From the NCBI RefSeq assembly GCF_030294945.1, contig NZ_AP018448.1, positions 3,162,001-3,226,000 on the forward strand: a stretch of 64,000 nt of DNA, given 5' to 3'. Position numbers and translations under genes: made by a program. Every line of letters begins with the position of its first letter. Position 1 is the first letter of the stretch. Positions 22,975 to 31,929 of this stretch are shown one piece after another. The notes below the pieces were generated by a model. That model did no database searches, was not told the DNA's origin, and was given only the letters and a program-made list of their open reading frames with translations. The DNA is from Streptomyces graminofaciens. GTDB taxonomy: Bacteria; Actinomycetota; Actinomycetes; Streptomycetales; Streptomycetaceae.

Positions 22975-24834
22975 GTGTGTACTTCGCATGAGCAGGGCCA
23001 GGGCGAGTCGGCCCCGCAGGCCGGTGCCGGCCGGCGCAACTTCCTGCGCGCGACCGCGCTGATGGGTGCGGCGGCCGCTGTGCTCCCGGCGGCGGCCGGC
23101 ACCGCGCAGGCCGCCGCCGAGTCCCCTTCGTCCGCCGCGCGTTGGCGGCCCGATCCGGACAGCCGCCGGTTCACGCTGGCCGTGATGCCCGACACGCAGT
23201 ACCTGTTCGACGGCCCGAGCATCGACAAAGCGCCCGTCGAGGCCTCGCTGCGCCATCTGCTGGAACACGGCCGGGAGGAGAACATCGTCTTCCTCTCCCA
23301 CCTCGGCGACCTCACGCAGAACGGCGCGAAGGAGGAGTGCGCGGCCATCGGCGAGGCGTTCCGGCTGCTCGACCGCAAGGGTGTCGGCTACAGCGTCCTC
23401 GCGGGCAACCACGACGTGCGGTCCTCCACCGACGACCAGCGGGGCTCGACCCCGTACCTGGACGTCTTCGGACCGGACCGCTTCAAGGGCCACCAGACGT
23501 ACGGGGGCGCCTCCCCGGACGGCTACAACACGTACCACCTCTTCAGGGCCGCCGGCCTGGAGTGGATGGTGCTGGCGCTGGACTGGCGGCTGTCGGCTAA
23601 GGGGTTCGACTGGGCCGAGGCGGTCATGGCCCAGCACCCGAAGACGCCCGTCGTCCTCACCACGCACGAACTGGTCGACGAGGACGACTCCCTGTCCTCC
23701 TACGGTCAGAAGCTGTGGGACCAGTTGATCGAGGACCACGACCAGATCTTCCTCACCCTCAACGGGCACTACTGGCCGGCGGCCCGTGCCACGCGCAGGA
23801 ACGCGGCGGGCAACGAGGTCCACCTCCACCTCACGAACTACCAGAACCGGTACTTCGGCGGCGCGGCGATGATCCGTCTCTACCGTTTCGACCTCGACCG
23901 GAACACGATCGACGTGGAGACGATCTCCCCGTGGATTCTGGGCCGGGCCGCGAAGGGGCTCAACGAGTTGGAGCGGCAGGAGATCGAACTCTCCGGCGAC
24001 GCCGACCGGTTCTCGGTCGACATCGACTTCGCGGACCGCTTCGCGGGCTTCGCGCCGGTGCCCGCCCGGGCCGCGCGGCCCGTGTCGAAGATGCTGGTGC
24101 CCGGCACGGTGGCGTACTGGCGGTTCGACGGCCAGGAGGACGGGGCGGCCGTCGGCGGCACGGTCCGCGACCGCTCGGGACGCGGCAACGACCTCACCCT
24201 GGTCACCGTGGGCGGCGGCACACTCACCTACTCCGCCGACCACCACCCGGACCAGCCCGGCCACGGCAGCCTGGAGTTCCACGGCGGCAAGCCCCCGCTG
24301 AAGGGCGCGTATCTGCGGACGGTCGAGGGGGCTCCTCTCAACTCGGTAACCTTTAATACCGGTTACACCATCGAGGCGTTCTACCGCCTGCCCGCCGACT
24401 GGAACCCGTCGAACCACGCCTGGGCGGGCATCCTCGGCCGGACCGGCACGGGTGGCGCGGCGGGCAGGACGCAGGACGACCCGGACGAGCCGCTCGCCAC
24501 GCTGTCGCTGTCGAACGACCGCGAGCCGCAGTGGGCCGTGCGCCCGCTCAACCAGCAGGGCATCGCGACCAACTGGGGCCAGGAGACGCCGCTGGAGACG
24601 TGGTGGCACCTCGCGATCGTCAACGACGGCGAGCACACCACGCTCTACGTCCAGGGCTGCCCCGTCGTCCGCAACCCGAAGGCGGCGGCCGTCGGCCTCA
24701 CCTCGGTCGGGCTCCCGTGGATCCTCGGCGGCTACGAGTACGCGGGCGAGATCGACCAGATCCTGCACGGCCGCCTCGGTGACGTCCGCATCGTCGAACG
24801 GGCTCTGCCCGTCAAGTCGTTCATGAACCACTGA
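22975..24834 (+). CDS. Exported metallophosphatase with C-terminal LamG-like domain
   Basis: A 619-residue protein. It has a Tat signal (RRNFLRATAL near residue 20, ending TAQAAAE near 47), then a calcineurin-type phosphoesterase (MPDTQY, SHLGDLTQNG, AGNHDVR, TTHELV, NGHYWPAAR) to about residue 290. A linker follows, then a concanavalin/LamG-like jelly roll (about 375-610) beginning GTVAYWRFDGQEDG. Export is likely, with the lectin-like domain holding the enzyme on a glycan. The substrate is unknown. The GTG start at 22975 is the best supported; an ATG at 22964 is in another frame. Confidence 0.85.
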   Translation: MCTSHEQGQGESAPQAGAGRRNFLRATALMGAAAAVLPAAAGTAQAAAESPSSAARWRPDPDSRRFTLAVMPDTQYLFDGPSIDKAPVEASLRHLLEHGREENIVFLSHLGDLTQNGAKEECAAIGEAFRLLDRKGVGYSVLAGNHDVRSSTDDQRGSTPYLDVFGPDRFKGHQTYGGASPDGYNTYHLFRAAGLEWMVLALDWRLSAKGFDWAEAVMAQHPKTPVVLTTHELVDEDDSLSSYGQKLWDQLIEDHDQIFLTLNGHYWPAARATRRNAAGNEVHLHLTNYQNRYFGGAAMIRLYRFDLDRNTIDVETISPWILGRAAKGLNELERQEIELSGDADRFSVDIDFADRFAGFAPVPARAARPVSKMLVPGTVAYWRFDGQEDGAAVGGTVRDRSGRGNDLTLVTVGGGTLTYSADHHPDQPGHGSLEFHGGKPPLKGAYLRTVEGAPLNSVTFNTGYTIEAFYRLPADWNPSNHAWAGILGRTGTGGAAGRTQDDPDEPLATLSLSNDREPQWAVRPLNQQGIATNWGQETPLETWWHLAIVNDGEHTTLYVQGCPVVRNPKAAAVGLTSVGLPWILGGYEYAGEIDQILHGRLGDVRIVERALPVKSFMNH

Positions 24835-24864
24835 GCCTCAGCGAAAGGCCTTGAGGAACCGATC

Positions 24865-26532
24865 ATGTCCGAGCAGCGACTGCCCGCCTGGGCCGACCCG
24901 TCCGTCTCCCCCGCCGACCTCGACGCGCAGGGAGTGTCACGCCGTGGCCTCCTGCGCGGCGCGGGCCTCTTCGGCGCCGCCTTCGCCCTGGGCTCCATGG
25001 CGACCCCGGCCGTGGCCGCCCCCGGCTCCCGGCGCTTCGGCGGCGAGGACCCGCGCCTCGCCTACCTCGTCGGCGACCACCACATCCACTCCGTGTACAG
25101 CCACGACGCCAAGTACACGTTCTCCCAACTGGCCGCCGCCGGCGCGAAGTACGGGCTCGACTGGATGGTGTTCACCGAGCACTCCAACTTCGGTCACGCC
25201 GACTTCGGGGCCGCCCTGGAGCACAAGGAGATCCTGAAGGCCCGGGCCGACAACCCGCGTCAGCTGATCTTCCAGGGCCTGGAGTGGTACATCCCGGCCG
25301 CCGAGCACTGCACCGTGTTCACCGCGCCCGGCCCGCACGAGGTCGACGTCCTCACCGAGTTCGAGAGCGCGTACGACGGAAAGCTGCTTGGCTACACCGA
25401 CGGCGCCCCCGACAACGCCAACACGGCCCGCAACGAGGCGCACGCCGTCAAGGCGATCCAGTGGCTGGCGGAGCAGCGCCGCACCGGATACGTCGACGAC
25501 GTGCTGGTGCTGGCCAACCACCCGCTGCGCCTCGGCATCGACTCCCCGCACGAGCTGCGCAACTGGCGGGACGCGGCCCCCGAGATCGTGATCGGCATGG
25601 AGGGCGCGCCCGGCGCCCAGGGCGCGGCCATCCCGGGCTGGCGCGGCACGGCCTCGATCCGGGGCGAGTACGAGAACAAGCCGTCCGCCAACTCCTGGCC
25701 GGGCTACCCGGCGGAGGCGTACCTCACCCACGGCGGCTTCGACTGGTCGACGGCGACGGTCGGCGGCCTCTGGGACGCGATGCTCGCCGAGGGCAAGCCG
25801 TTCTCGATCACCACCAACTCGGACGCGCACCGCATCGTGTTCGACACCTGGAGGAACGGGGACTGGGCCGCCGGGCAGAACTTCGACAACACCGGCAAGC
25901 TGCCGGACCCGGTGAACACGACCACCCCGCAGCCCGGCAGCGACTTCTGGCCCGGCCAGTTCAGCCGCACCCATGTGGGCGTCACGCGGTACGGCTACCG
26001 GGCGGTGATGGCGGGCCTGCGCGCGGGCCGGGTCTGGCTGGATCACGGCCATCTGCTGGACGGCCTCGACGTGCGACTGAAGCGGGACCGCGACCACGGC
26101 CGAGGCGTGACCCTGGGCGGCCGACTGCGCGTCCGCAAGGGCGAGCGGCTCACCCTGACCGTGACGGTGACGACCGCCTCGCGCGCCAACCCCCGGGGAA
26201 TCCTCCCGGAGTTGGCCCATGTGGACGTCATCCGGGGCGCGGTGCGGGGCCCGGTGACCGACCGCGACGCCTGGAAGGCTCCCGACACAAAGGTCACCCA
26301 CACCAAGGACGTGACCGGCCGCAAGGGCACCTACACCCTGCGCATCCCGCTCACAGCGGGCGAGGAGTCCTTCTACGTCCGCCTGCGCGGCAGCGACGGC
26401 AAGCGGAACGGAACGGGTTACCTGGGCGCGTCCACGGACCCGCACGGCCCGATCCCCCACACCCCGGGCGACGGAGACCCGTGGGAGGACACCTGGTTCT
26501 ACTCGAACCCCGTGTTCGTGGACGTGAGTTGA
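24865..26532 (+). CDS. Exported PHP-domain phosphoesterase
   Basis: A 555-residue protein with a Tat signal (SRRGLLRGAGLFG near residues 25-37, ending PAVAAP near 52). The PHP metal motifs are present: VGDHHIHSVYS near 70, DWMVFTEHSN near 97, LANHPLRLG mid-protein and TTNSDAHR near 315. A C-terminal beta-rich region follows. PHP proteins are usually phosphoesterases. It lies 30 bases after the metallophosphatase gene and closes the run, so both probably process phosphorylated material outside the membrane. Most PHP proteins are cytoplasmic, so the Tat signal is notable. Confidence 0.85.
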   Translation: MSEQRLPAWADPSVSPADLDAQGVSRRGLLRGAGLFGAAFALGSMATPAVAAPGSRRFGGEDPRLAYLVGDHHIHSVYSHDAKYTFSQLAAAGAKYGLDWMVFTEHSNFGHADFGAALEHKEILKARADNPRQLIFQGLEWYIPAAEHCTVFTAPGPHEVDVLTEFESAYDGKLLGYTDGAPDNANTARNEAHAVKAIQWLAEQRRTGYVDDVLVLANHPLRLGIDSPHELRNWRDAAPEIVIGMEGAPGAQGAAIPGWRGTASIRGEYENKPSANSWPGYPAEAYLTHGGFDWSTATVGGLWDAMLAEGKPFSITTNSDAHRIVFDTWRNGDWAAGQNFDNTGKLPDPVNTTTPQPGSDFWPGQFSRTHVGVTRYGYRAVMAGLRAGRVWLDHGHLLDGLDVRLKRDRDHGRGVTLGGRLRVRKGERLTLTVTVTTASRANPRGILPELAHVDVIRGAVRGPVTDRDAWKAPDTKVTHTKDVTGRKGTYTLRIPLTAGEESFYVRLRGSDGKRNGTGYLGASTDPHGPIPHTPGDGDPWEDTWFYSNPVFVDVS

Positions 26533-26550
26533 GCGGCAGCGAACCTTGAC

Positions 26551-26600
26551 GAGCGCGGGGAACTGCGCGACCAGCCACGACGGTCCCGCAGTTCCCCACA
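26551..26600. terminator. Convergent terminator built from a partial intergenic repeat
   Basis: Perfect 11-base arms GGGGAACTGCG (26557-26567) and CGCAGTTCCCC (26587-26597) form a hairpin between the ends of the PHP gene and the MaoC gene. The sequence GCGCGGGGAACTGCGCGACCA is a fragment of the dispersed element seen near 8.8, 49.0 and 55.1 kb. This supports a terminator role for that family. Confidence 0.65.
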
Positions 26601-26604
26601 AGGC

Positions 26605-27060
26605 TCAGGCGTAGAACCGGGACAGACTCTGCAGAACGGCCGCCGGCTTCGGCGCACCCTCGATCTCGATCGTGCCGTCCACGGTGATCTGCACCCCACC
26701 CGGTACGTCCTCGACCGAAGCGAGCTTGCCCACCAGCCGGATCTTGGAGCCGACCTTGACCGGCGAGGGGAACCGCACCTTGTTCAGCCCGTAGTTCACC
26801 TTCGTCGACACACCCTCGACATCCAGCAGCTCGGTGAAGAGCGGGATGAACAGCGAAAGGGTCAGGTACCCGTGGGCGATCGGCGCGCCGAAGGGGCCCT
26901 CCGCCGCCTTCTCCGGGTCGACGTGGATCCACTGGTGGTCACCCGTGGCATCGGCGAACGTGTTGATCCGCTCCTGCGTGACCTCGATCCACTCACTGGT
27001 GCCGAGGTCACTGCCCTCGAGCTTCTTGAGCTCGTCGATGCCGTTGACGGTGATGCTCAT
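26605..27060 (-). CDS. MaoC-family enoyl-CoA hydratase
   Basis: A 151-residue single hotdog-fold hydratase. The R-hydratase motif is complete: FADATGDHQWIHVDPEKA with the Asp-His pair at about residues 42-47, then GAPIAHGYLTLSL. It would hydrate a trans-2-enoyl-CoA to an (R)-3-hydroxyacyl-CoA. The ATG at 27060 is the only sensible start. It is the last gene of a four-gene leftward operon with an acyl-CoA ligase, an amidohydrolase and an SDR. Confidence 0.9.
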   Translation of the reverse strand: MSITVNGIDELKKLEGSDLGTSEWIEVTQERINTFADATGDHQWIHVDPEKAAEGPFGAPIAHGYLTLSLFIPLFTELLDVEGVSTKVNYGLNKVRFPSPVKVGSKIRLVGKLASVEDVPGGVQITVDGTIEIEGAPKPAAVLQSLSRFYA

Positions 27061-27092
27061 GTTGCCTGCTTTCCAATGTGTTTGACGGTGAG

Positions 27093-28616
27093 TCAGCCGT
27101 TTCCGAAGCGCTTGCGCACCCGCGCCTTCAGCAACTTGCCGGAGGCCGTGCGCGGCAGTTCGTCGGCGATCACGATCGACTTGGGGATCTTGTACTTGGC
27201 CAGTCGCCCGGCGAGGGAGGCCAGCACCTCGTCGGCGTCCAGGGCGGAGCCCTCCCTGGGGACGACCACCGCGCGCGGCACCTCGCCCCACTTCTCGTCC
27301 GCCACACCTATGACGGCGCACTCGACGATGTCGGGGTGGGCGAGGAGCTGGTCCTCGATCTCGGCGGGGTAGATGTTCTCGCCCCCGGAGATGATCATGT
27401 CCTTGATGCGGTCGACGATGAAGACGTAGCCGTCCTCGTCGACCCGGGCGGCGTCCCCGCTGCGGAACCAGCCGTCGGCGAAGACCGCGGCCGTCTCCTC
27501 GGGCAGCCCCCAGTAGCCGGGCATGACGTGCGGACCGCGGACCACGACCTCGCCGGGCTCGTCGACGTCGACCGGTGTCATGTCCGGCCGTACGACCCGC
27601 ACATCGCTGAAGAAGTGCGGTACGCCCGCCGAACCGGCCTTGCTCACGGCGTGCTCGGCGTCGAGGAAGAGCGTGCCGGGGGCCGCCTCCGTCATGCCGT
27701 AGCCCTGGAGGAAGGTCAGCCCGCGCTCCTGGAATTTGGCGATGAGCGGGGTCGGCACCGGGGAGCCGCCGCAGGACAGCATCCGCAGCGACGACAGGTC
27801 GGCGTCCGCCCAGCGCGGATGCCGGCCGATCTGGTCGAACATGGTCGGCACGCCGAACATGAACGTGATCCGGTGCCGTTCGATCAGGTCGAAGGTGGCC
27901 TCCGGCACGAAGGCCTCGACCAGGACGCACGTGCCGCCCTTGAGCAGCACGGGCAGGGTGAGCATGTTGAGCCCGGCGGTGTGGAACAGCGGGGCGGAGA
28001 CCAGCGCGCGTTCGTCGGTGATGATGTCCTGGTCGACGAGCACGTTGACGGCGTTCCAGATGATGTTGCCGTGCGTGAGCATCGCGCCCTTGGGACGGCC
28101 GGTCGTCCCCGAGGTGTACATGATGATGCAGGTGTCGTCGGCGGTGACGGGCTGGTCGATCGGCTCGTCGGCGGCCCCGGCGAGCAGCGCCTCGTACTCG
28201 GTGCCGACCTCGACGTACGTACGGACGTCGCTGCTGCCCGGCAGTCCCGCGACGAGCCCGGTGAACCCGGACGCGTACACCAGCGCCTTCGCCCCGGAGT
28301 CCGCCAGCTGGTAGGCGATCTCAGGGCCGGCGAGGCGGGTGTTGAGCGGGACGAAGACCGCGCCGAGGGTGCCCGCGGCGAAGAGGGTCTCCAGGTACGA
28401 GGGGTGGTTGGGCCCCAGGTAGGCGATCCGGTCGCCGCGGCGCACGCCGGAGGCGCGCAGGGCGTGGGCGAGGCGCGTGGTGCGCTCGTACAGCTCCCCG
28501 TAGGTGATGCTCGTGTCGCCGTGGATCAGCGCGGTGCGCTGCGGGGTCTTGCGGGCCCGGCGGGCGGGCCACGACCCCAGTCCCTCATTGCGCATCTCTG
28601 TGCCCCTGTCCGTCAT
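27093..28616 (-). CDS. Acyl-CoA synthetase (AMP-forming, FadD-like)
   Basis: A 507-residue adenylating ligase. P-loop-like motif YTSGTTGRPKGAM is near residue 170, GYGMTEAAPG near 300, the hinge GWFRSGDAARVDEDGYVFIVDR near 380 and the catalytic lysine in LPRTASGKLLKA near the C terminus. It activates a carboxylic acid to its CoA thioester. The operon context suggests an aliphatic or aryl-alkyl acid channelled to the MaoC hydratase and SDR. Confidence 0.9.
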   Translation of the reverse strand: MTDRGTEMRNEGLGSWPARRARKTPQRTALIHGDTSITYGELYERTTRLAHALRASGVRRGDRIAYLGPNHPSYLETLFAAGTLGAVFVPLNTRLAGPEIAYQLADSGAKALVYASGFTGLVAGLPGSSDVRTYVEVGTEYEALLAGAADEPIDQPVTADDTCIIMYTSGTTGRPKGAMLTHGNIIWNAVNVLVDQDIITDERALVSAPLFHTAGLNMLTLPVLLKGGTCVLVEAFVPEATFDLIERHRITFMFGVPTMFDQIGRHPRWADADLSSLRMLSCGGSPVPTPLIAKFQERGLTFLQGYGMTEAAPGTLFLDAEHAVSKAGSAGVPHFFSDVRVVRPDMTPVDVDEPGEVVVRGPHVMPGYWGLPEETAAVFADGWFRSGDAARVDEDGYVFIVDRIKDMIISGGENIYPAEIEDQLLAHPDIVECAVIGVADEKWGEVPRAVVVPREGSALDADEVLASLAGRLAKYKIPKSIVIADELPRTASGKLLKARVRKRFGNG

Positions 28617-28635
28617 TGCACATGGGGGGTGTCCC

Positions 28636-29532
28636 TCACGGTTTCGTCAGGCCCAGCAAACGGGCGGCGTTCTCCTTGAGGATCTTCGGCCTGACCTCGT
28701 CCTTGATCGGCAGCTTCTCGAAGTCGGCGAGCCAGCGGTCGGGGGTGAGGACGGGGTAGTCGGAGCCGAAGAGCACCTTGTCCTTGAGCAGCGTGTTGGC
28801 GTACTGCACCAGCTGCGGCGGGAAGTACTTCGGCGACCAGCCCGACAGGTCGATGTGCACGCCCGGCTTGTGCGTGGCCACCGCGAGCGCCTCGTCCTGC
28901 CAGGGGAAGGACGGGTGCGCCAGGATGATCTTGAGGTGCGGGAAGTCGGCGGCCACGTCGTCCACGTGCAGCGGGTTCGAGTACTTCAGCCGGATGCCAC
29001 CGCCGCCGGGGACGCCCGCGCCGATGCCCGTCTGGCCGCTGTGGAAGAGGGCGATCGTGCCCGTCTCCTCGATGACCTCGTACAGGGCGTACGCCACCGC
29101 GCGGTCGTTGGGGAAGAAGCCCTGGACGCTGGGGTGGAACTTGAAGCCCTTCACCCCGTACTCCTCGACCAGGCGGCGGGCCTGCTTCACACCCGCCTTG
29201 CCGCGGAAGGGGTCGATGGAGGCGAAGGGGATCAGCACGTCCGCGTTGGCGGCGGCCGCCTCGGCGACCTCCTCGTTCGGGACGGGCTCGGTACCGGTCG
29301 CGGACTCGGCGTCCACCGTGAAGATCACGGCGGCCATCTTCCGCTCGCGGTAGTAGGCGGCCGTCTCCTCCAGGGTCGGCTTCCGCTTGCCCTCGACCTT
29401 GAAGTAGGCGGACGAGGCGTCGTGCAGCTCGTCGTCAAGGGAGGCGTTGCCCTTGGAGGACACCTCCGCGTGGGTGTGGACGTCGATCGCGACGAGTTCT
29501 TCCACGTTCATGGCGGGGTTGCCGGGTGTCAT
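28636..29532 (-). CDS. Amidohydrolase-2 family protein
   Basis: A 298-residue TIM-barrel metalloenzyme of the ACMSD / gamma-resorcylate decarboxylase branch. Metal motif DVHTHAE is near residue 17, GFKFHPS mid-protein, ILAHPSFPW near 190 and FGSDYP near 255. Enzymes of this branch decarboxylate or hydrolyse ring-derived acids. The ATG at 29532 overlaps the SDR stop codon by one base; a second ATG seven codons later is possible. Its substrate within the acyl-CoA operon is unknown. Confidence 0.85.
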   Translation of the reverse strand: MTPGNPAMNVEELVAIDVHTHAEVSSKGNASLDDELHDASSAYFKVEGKRKPTLEETAAYYRERKMAAVIFTVDAESATGTEPVPNEEVAEAAAANADVLIPFASIDPFRGKAGVKQARRLVEEYGVKGFKFHPSVQGFFPNDRAVAYALYEVIEETGTIALFHSGQTGIGAGVPGGGGIRLKYSNPLHVDDVAADFPHLKIILAHPSFPWQDEALAVATHKPGVHIDLSGWSPKYFPPQLVQYANTLLKDKVLFGSDYPVLTPDRWLADFEKLPIKDEVRPKILKENAARLLGLTKP

Positions 29533-30449
29533 CACGCCTCCGGGATCTTCGGGGCGGGGATGCCCACGGTCTGCGGCTCGGCGCCCAGCGAGGTCGGCCA
29601 GACGTCGGCCAGGGCCTCGGGGGTCCAGCCGCCGTTCGCGTACGCCGTCTTGATCTCCTGCGGATGCGACCAGAGTGCCACCTTGTCGCCGCCGATGCCG
29701 ATGGCCTGGCCGGTGACACCGCGCGCGGCCTCTGAGGCGAGGAACGGGACCAGCGCCGCGCAGTCCTCGGGGGTGCCGAAGCCCTCGCCCTTGCGCAGGA
29801 ACTCCGGGAACGGCTTGCCCTCGCGCAGGGCCTCCACGTACGGGGCGAAGACCGGGATGGTCTCGGTCATGGCGGTGGCGGCGACCGGGACGATCGCGTT
29901 GACGGTGATGCCGGCGCGGCCCAGCTCCATCGACCACGTGCGGGCGAAGGCGGCGATGCCGGCCTTGGCGGCGGCGTAGTTCGTCTGGCCGAAGTTGCCG
30001 CGCTGGCCGGCCGGGGAGCCGACGAGGATCAGCGAGCCGCCCTCGCCCTGCTCGCGCATCCGGATCGCCGCGGCGCGGGCGCAGGTGAAGGTGCCCTTGA
30101 GGTGGGTGGAGATCACGGCGTCGAAGTCGTCGTCGGACATCTTCCACAGCACCTTGTCGCGCAGGATGCCCGCGTTGGTGACGAGGATGTCGAGCCGCCC
30201 GAACTCCTCGACCGCGCGGTTCACCAGCCGGTCGGCCGCCTCGGTCGTACCGACCGGGACGACCTCGGCCACGGCCTTGCCACCCGCCTCGGTGATGGAC
30301 TTCACGGCCGCTTCCGCCACGGCCTCGTCGATGTCGTTGACGACCACTGAGGCGCCGGCGGCGGCGAGGGCCTGAGCGTAGGCGAGGCCGAGGCCACGGC
30401 CACTGCCGGTGACGACGGCGACCTTGCCGGTGAGATCGATGCTGGGCAC
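29532..30449 (-). CDS. Short-chain dehydrogenase/reductase (3-hydroxyacyl-CoA dehydrogenase-like)
   Basis: A 305-residue NAD(P)-dependent oxidoreductase. GSGRGLGLA is the cofactor loop (near residue 14), VNDID follows, NAG is near 93, the catalytic Ser is in VGSPAGQ and YAAAK holds the Tyr-Lys pair near 162-166. The sequence resembles the dehydrogenase half of multifunctional (R)-3-hydroxyacyl-CoA enzymes, which matches the MaoC hydratase at the other end of the operon. The GTG at 30449 is chosen over longer open sequence upstream. It is the first gene of the operon and faces the MarR gene. Confidence 0.9.
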   Translation of the reverse strand: MPSIDLTGKVAVVTGSGRGLGLAYAQALAAAGASVVVNDIDEAVAEAAVKSITEAGGKAVAEVVPVGTTEAADRLVNRAVEEFGRLDILVTNAGILRDKVLWKMSDDDFDAVISTHLKGTFTCARAAAIRMREQGEGGSLILVGSPAGQRGNFGQTNYAAAKAGIAAFARTWSMELGRAGITVNAIVPVAATAMTETIPVFAPYVEALREGKPFPEFLRKGEGFGTPEDCAALVPFLASEAARGVTGQAIGIGGDKVALWSHPQEIKTAYANGGWTPEALADVWPTSLGAEPQTVGIPAPKIPEA

Positions 30450-30489
30450 GAGTGGGGTCCCTTCGGATGGCGGTGCGGCTTCGAAATCG

Positions 30490-30527
30490 AAGTTAAGAGC
30501 AATAGTTGTTGACGTCAATAGTTGTTG
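30490..30527. promoter_or_regulatory. Promoter of the SDR operon overlapping a probable MarR operator
   Basis: The perfect palindrome TTGACGTCAA (30509-30518) is flanked by two direct copies of AATAGTTGTTG at 30501-30511 and 30517-30527. On the minus strand, TTGACG (30518-30513) and TAACTT (30495-30490) are separated by 17 bases, a fair promoter for the SDR gene whose -35 box lies in the palindrome. A MarR repressor made from the divergent gene would block it directly. The sequence features are seen; binding is inferred. Confidence 0.6.
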
Positions 30528-30545
30528 TTGCTCGGCCTTTGCGTC

Positions 30546-31082
30546 ATGCTTGACCGCAGTACGATCGCGCTGCCCCACCCGGGGCCTCGAAGGGAGCCCG
30601 CCATCGCCCGCCAGCAGACGCAGAACCCCGCCTCGGCCGACGCCCAGGAGCCGTGGATGCGCGGACTGCACGCGGACACGGGCTATCTGCTGTACCGCCT
30701 CGGTCTGCGCTCCGGGCAGTTGTTCAACGTCTCGCTCCAGGAGTCGGGCCTGCGCCTGCGCCACTACGCGCTGCTGCGCTTCCTCGCCACCTCGCCGGGC
30801 GCGCTCCAGCGCGAGCTGAGCGCGTCGCTCGGCTACGACCCGAGCGCGATCGTCGGCCTGGTCGACGACCTGGAGAAGCTGGGCTTCGCCGAGCGGCGCC
30901 CCTCCCCGGACGACCGGCGCAGCCGGATCATCGTCCTCACCAAGGACGGCCGGGCCTTTCTGCGCGACACGGACGAGGCCGGGCAGCGGGTGACGAACGA
31001 ACTGCTCGAGCCCCTCGACGCCGACGAGCGCGCGGCGCTGCACGTGCTGCTGCAGAAGGTCGTGGAAGCCGGGCTCGGGTGA
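30546..31082 (+). CDS. MarR-family transcriptional regulator
   Basis: A winged-helix repressor of about 178 residues. The DNA-binding part is LQRELSASLGYDPSAIVGLVDDLEKLGFAERRPSPDDRRSR, read as helix-turn-helix (LSASLGYDPSAIV), recognition helix and wing (about residues 85-122). It is transcribed away from the acyl-CoA operon and probably represses it until a ligand, perhaps the acyl-CoA, binds. The start is uncertain: ATG at 30546 has no good ribosome site and an ATG at 30657 is also in frame. Confidence 0.85.
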   Translation: MLDRSTIALPHPGPRREPAIARQQTQNPASADAQEPWMRGLHADTGYLLYRLGLRSGQLFNVSLQESGLRLRHYALLRFLATSPGALQRELSASLGYDPSAIVGLVDDLEKLGFAERRPSPDDRRSRIIVLTKDGRAFLRDTDEAGQRVTNELLEPLDADERAALHVLLQKVVEAGLG

Positions 31083-31107
31083 GGACGGGAGTGGTGAGGG
31101 TGATGCC

Positions 31108-31923
31108 ATGTCGATGACCGCCGACGCCGTGCCGACGTCGGCGTCACCGGCACGGACCCCGGTGTCACCGTCGCCGTCGGGGGCCGCTCGGTCCGCGCCG
31201 GACCGGCTTCTCGCCGTGCTCGCCGCCTTCGACCACGCGCATCCGGCGCTCTCCCTCACCGACATCAGCCGCCGGGCGGGGCTGACGCTCACCACGGCCC
31301 ATCGGCTGGTGGGCGCGCTCACCGAGTGGGGCGCCCTGGAGCGGGACGCCTCGGGGGTCTACCACGTGGGGCTCAGGCTCTGGGAGGTCGCGGCCCTCGC
31401 CCCGCGCGGACTCGCGCTGCGGCAGATCGCACTGCCCTATCTGGAGGACCTGTACGAGGCCACGCACGAGAACGTGCAGCTCGCGGTCCGGGACGGCGAC
31501 GAGGTCGTCTACATCGAGTGGCTCTCCGGGCGCTCGGCGGTCGGCGTCCACATCCGAGTGGGTGCCCGCTGGCCCCTGCACGCCACGGGCGTGGGCCTGG
31601 CACTCCTCGCACACGCCGAACCGGAGTCCCAGGAGGCGTACTGCGAGACCCCGTTGGCCGTCTTCACCCCGTACACCATCGGCGAGGGCGCTCGGCTGCG
31701 GCGGGTCCTCGCCGAAGTACGGCGTACGGGTGTGGCGGTGAGCGCCCGTCAGGTGACGGACGACGCCCTGTCGGTGGCGGCGCCGGTGCGCGGCCAGGAC
31801 GGGTCGGTGGTCGCGGCGGTGTCGGTGGTGGTTCCCCAACTGAGTGCCCAGGTACCGGTGTTGACCCCGGCGGTACGGGTGGCGGCGCGAGGCATCTCAC
31901 GGGCGCTGGGCTGGCAGCCGTGA
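31108..31923 (+). CDS. IclR-family transcriptional regulator
   Basis: A 271-residue regulator. The N-terminal winged helix (LTDISRRAGLTLTTAHRLVGALTEWG, given as two parts, LTDISRRAGLTLTTAHR and LVGALTEWG) covers about residues 50-75. A GAF-like effector domain follows (VQLAVRDGDEVVYIEW, RWPLHATGVGLALLA). It lies 25 bases after the MarR gene on the same strand and may add a second control to the same catabolic operon. IclR proteins commonly sense aromatic or small organic acids. Confidence 0.87.
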   Translation: MSMTADAVPTSASPARTPVSPSPSGAARSAPDRLLAVLAAFDHAHPALSLTDISRRAGLTLTTAHRLVGALTEWGALERDASGVYHVGLRLWEVAALAPRGLALRQIALPYLEDLYEATHENVQLAVRDGDEVVYIEWLSGRSAVGVHIRVGARWPLHATGVGLALLAHAEPESQEAYCETPLAVFTPYTIGEGARLRRVLAEVRRTGVAVSARQVTDDALSVAAPVRGQDGSVVAAVSVVVPQLSAQVPVLTPAVRVAARGISRALGWQP

Positions 31924-31929
31924 TCCCGC

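Noticed and set aside
26605..27930. Extended version of the MaoC gene
   Set aside because: The first 290 codons are a shadow of the acyl-CoA ligase gene; the hotdog domain starts at the ATG at 27060.
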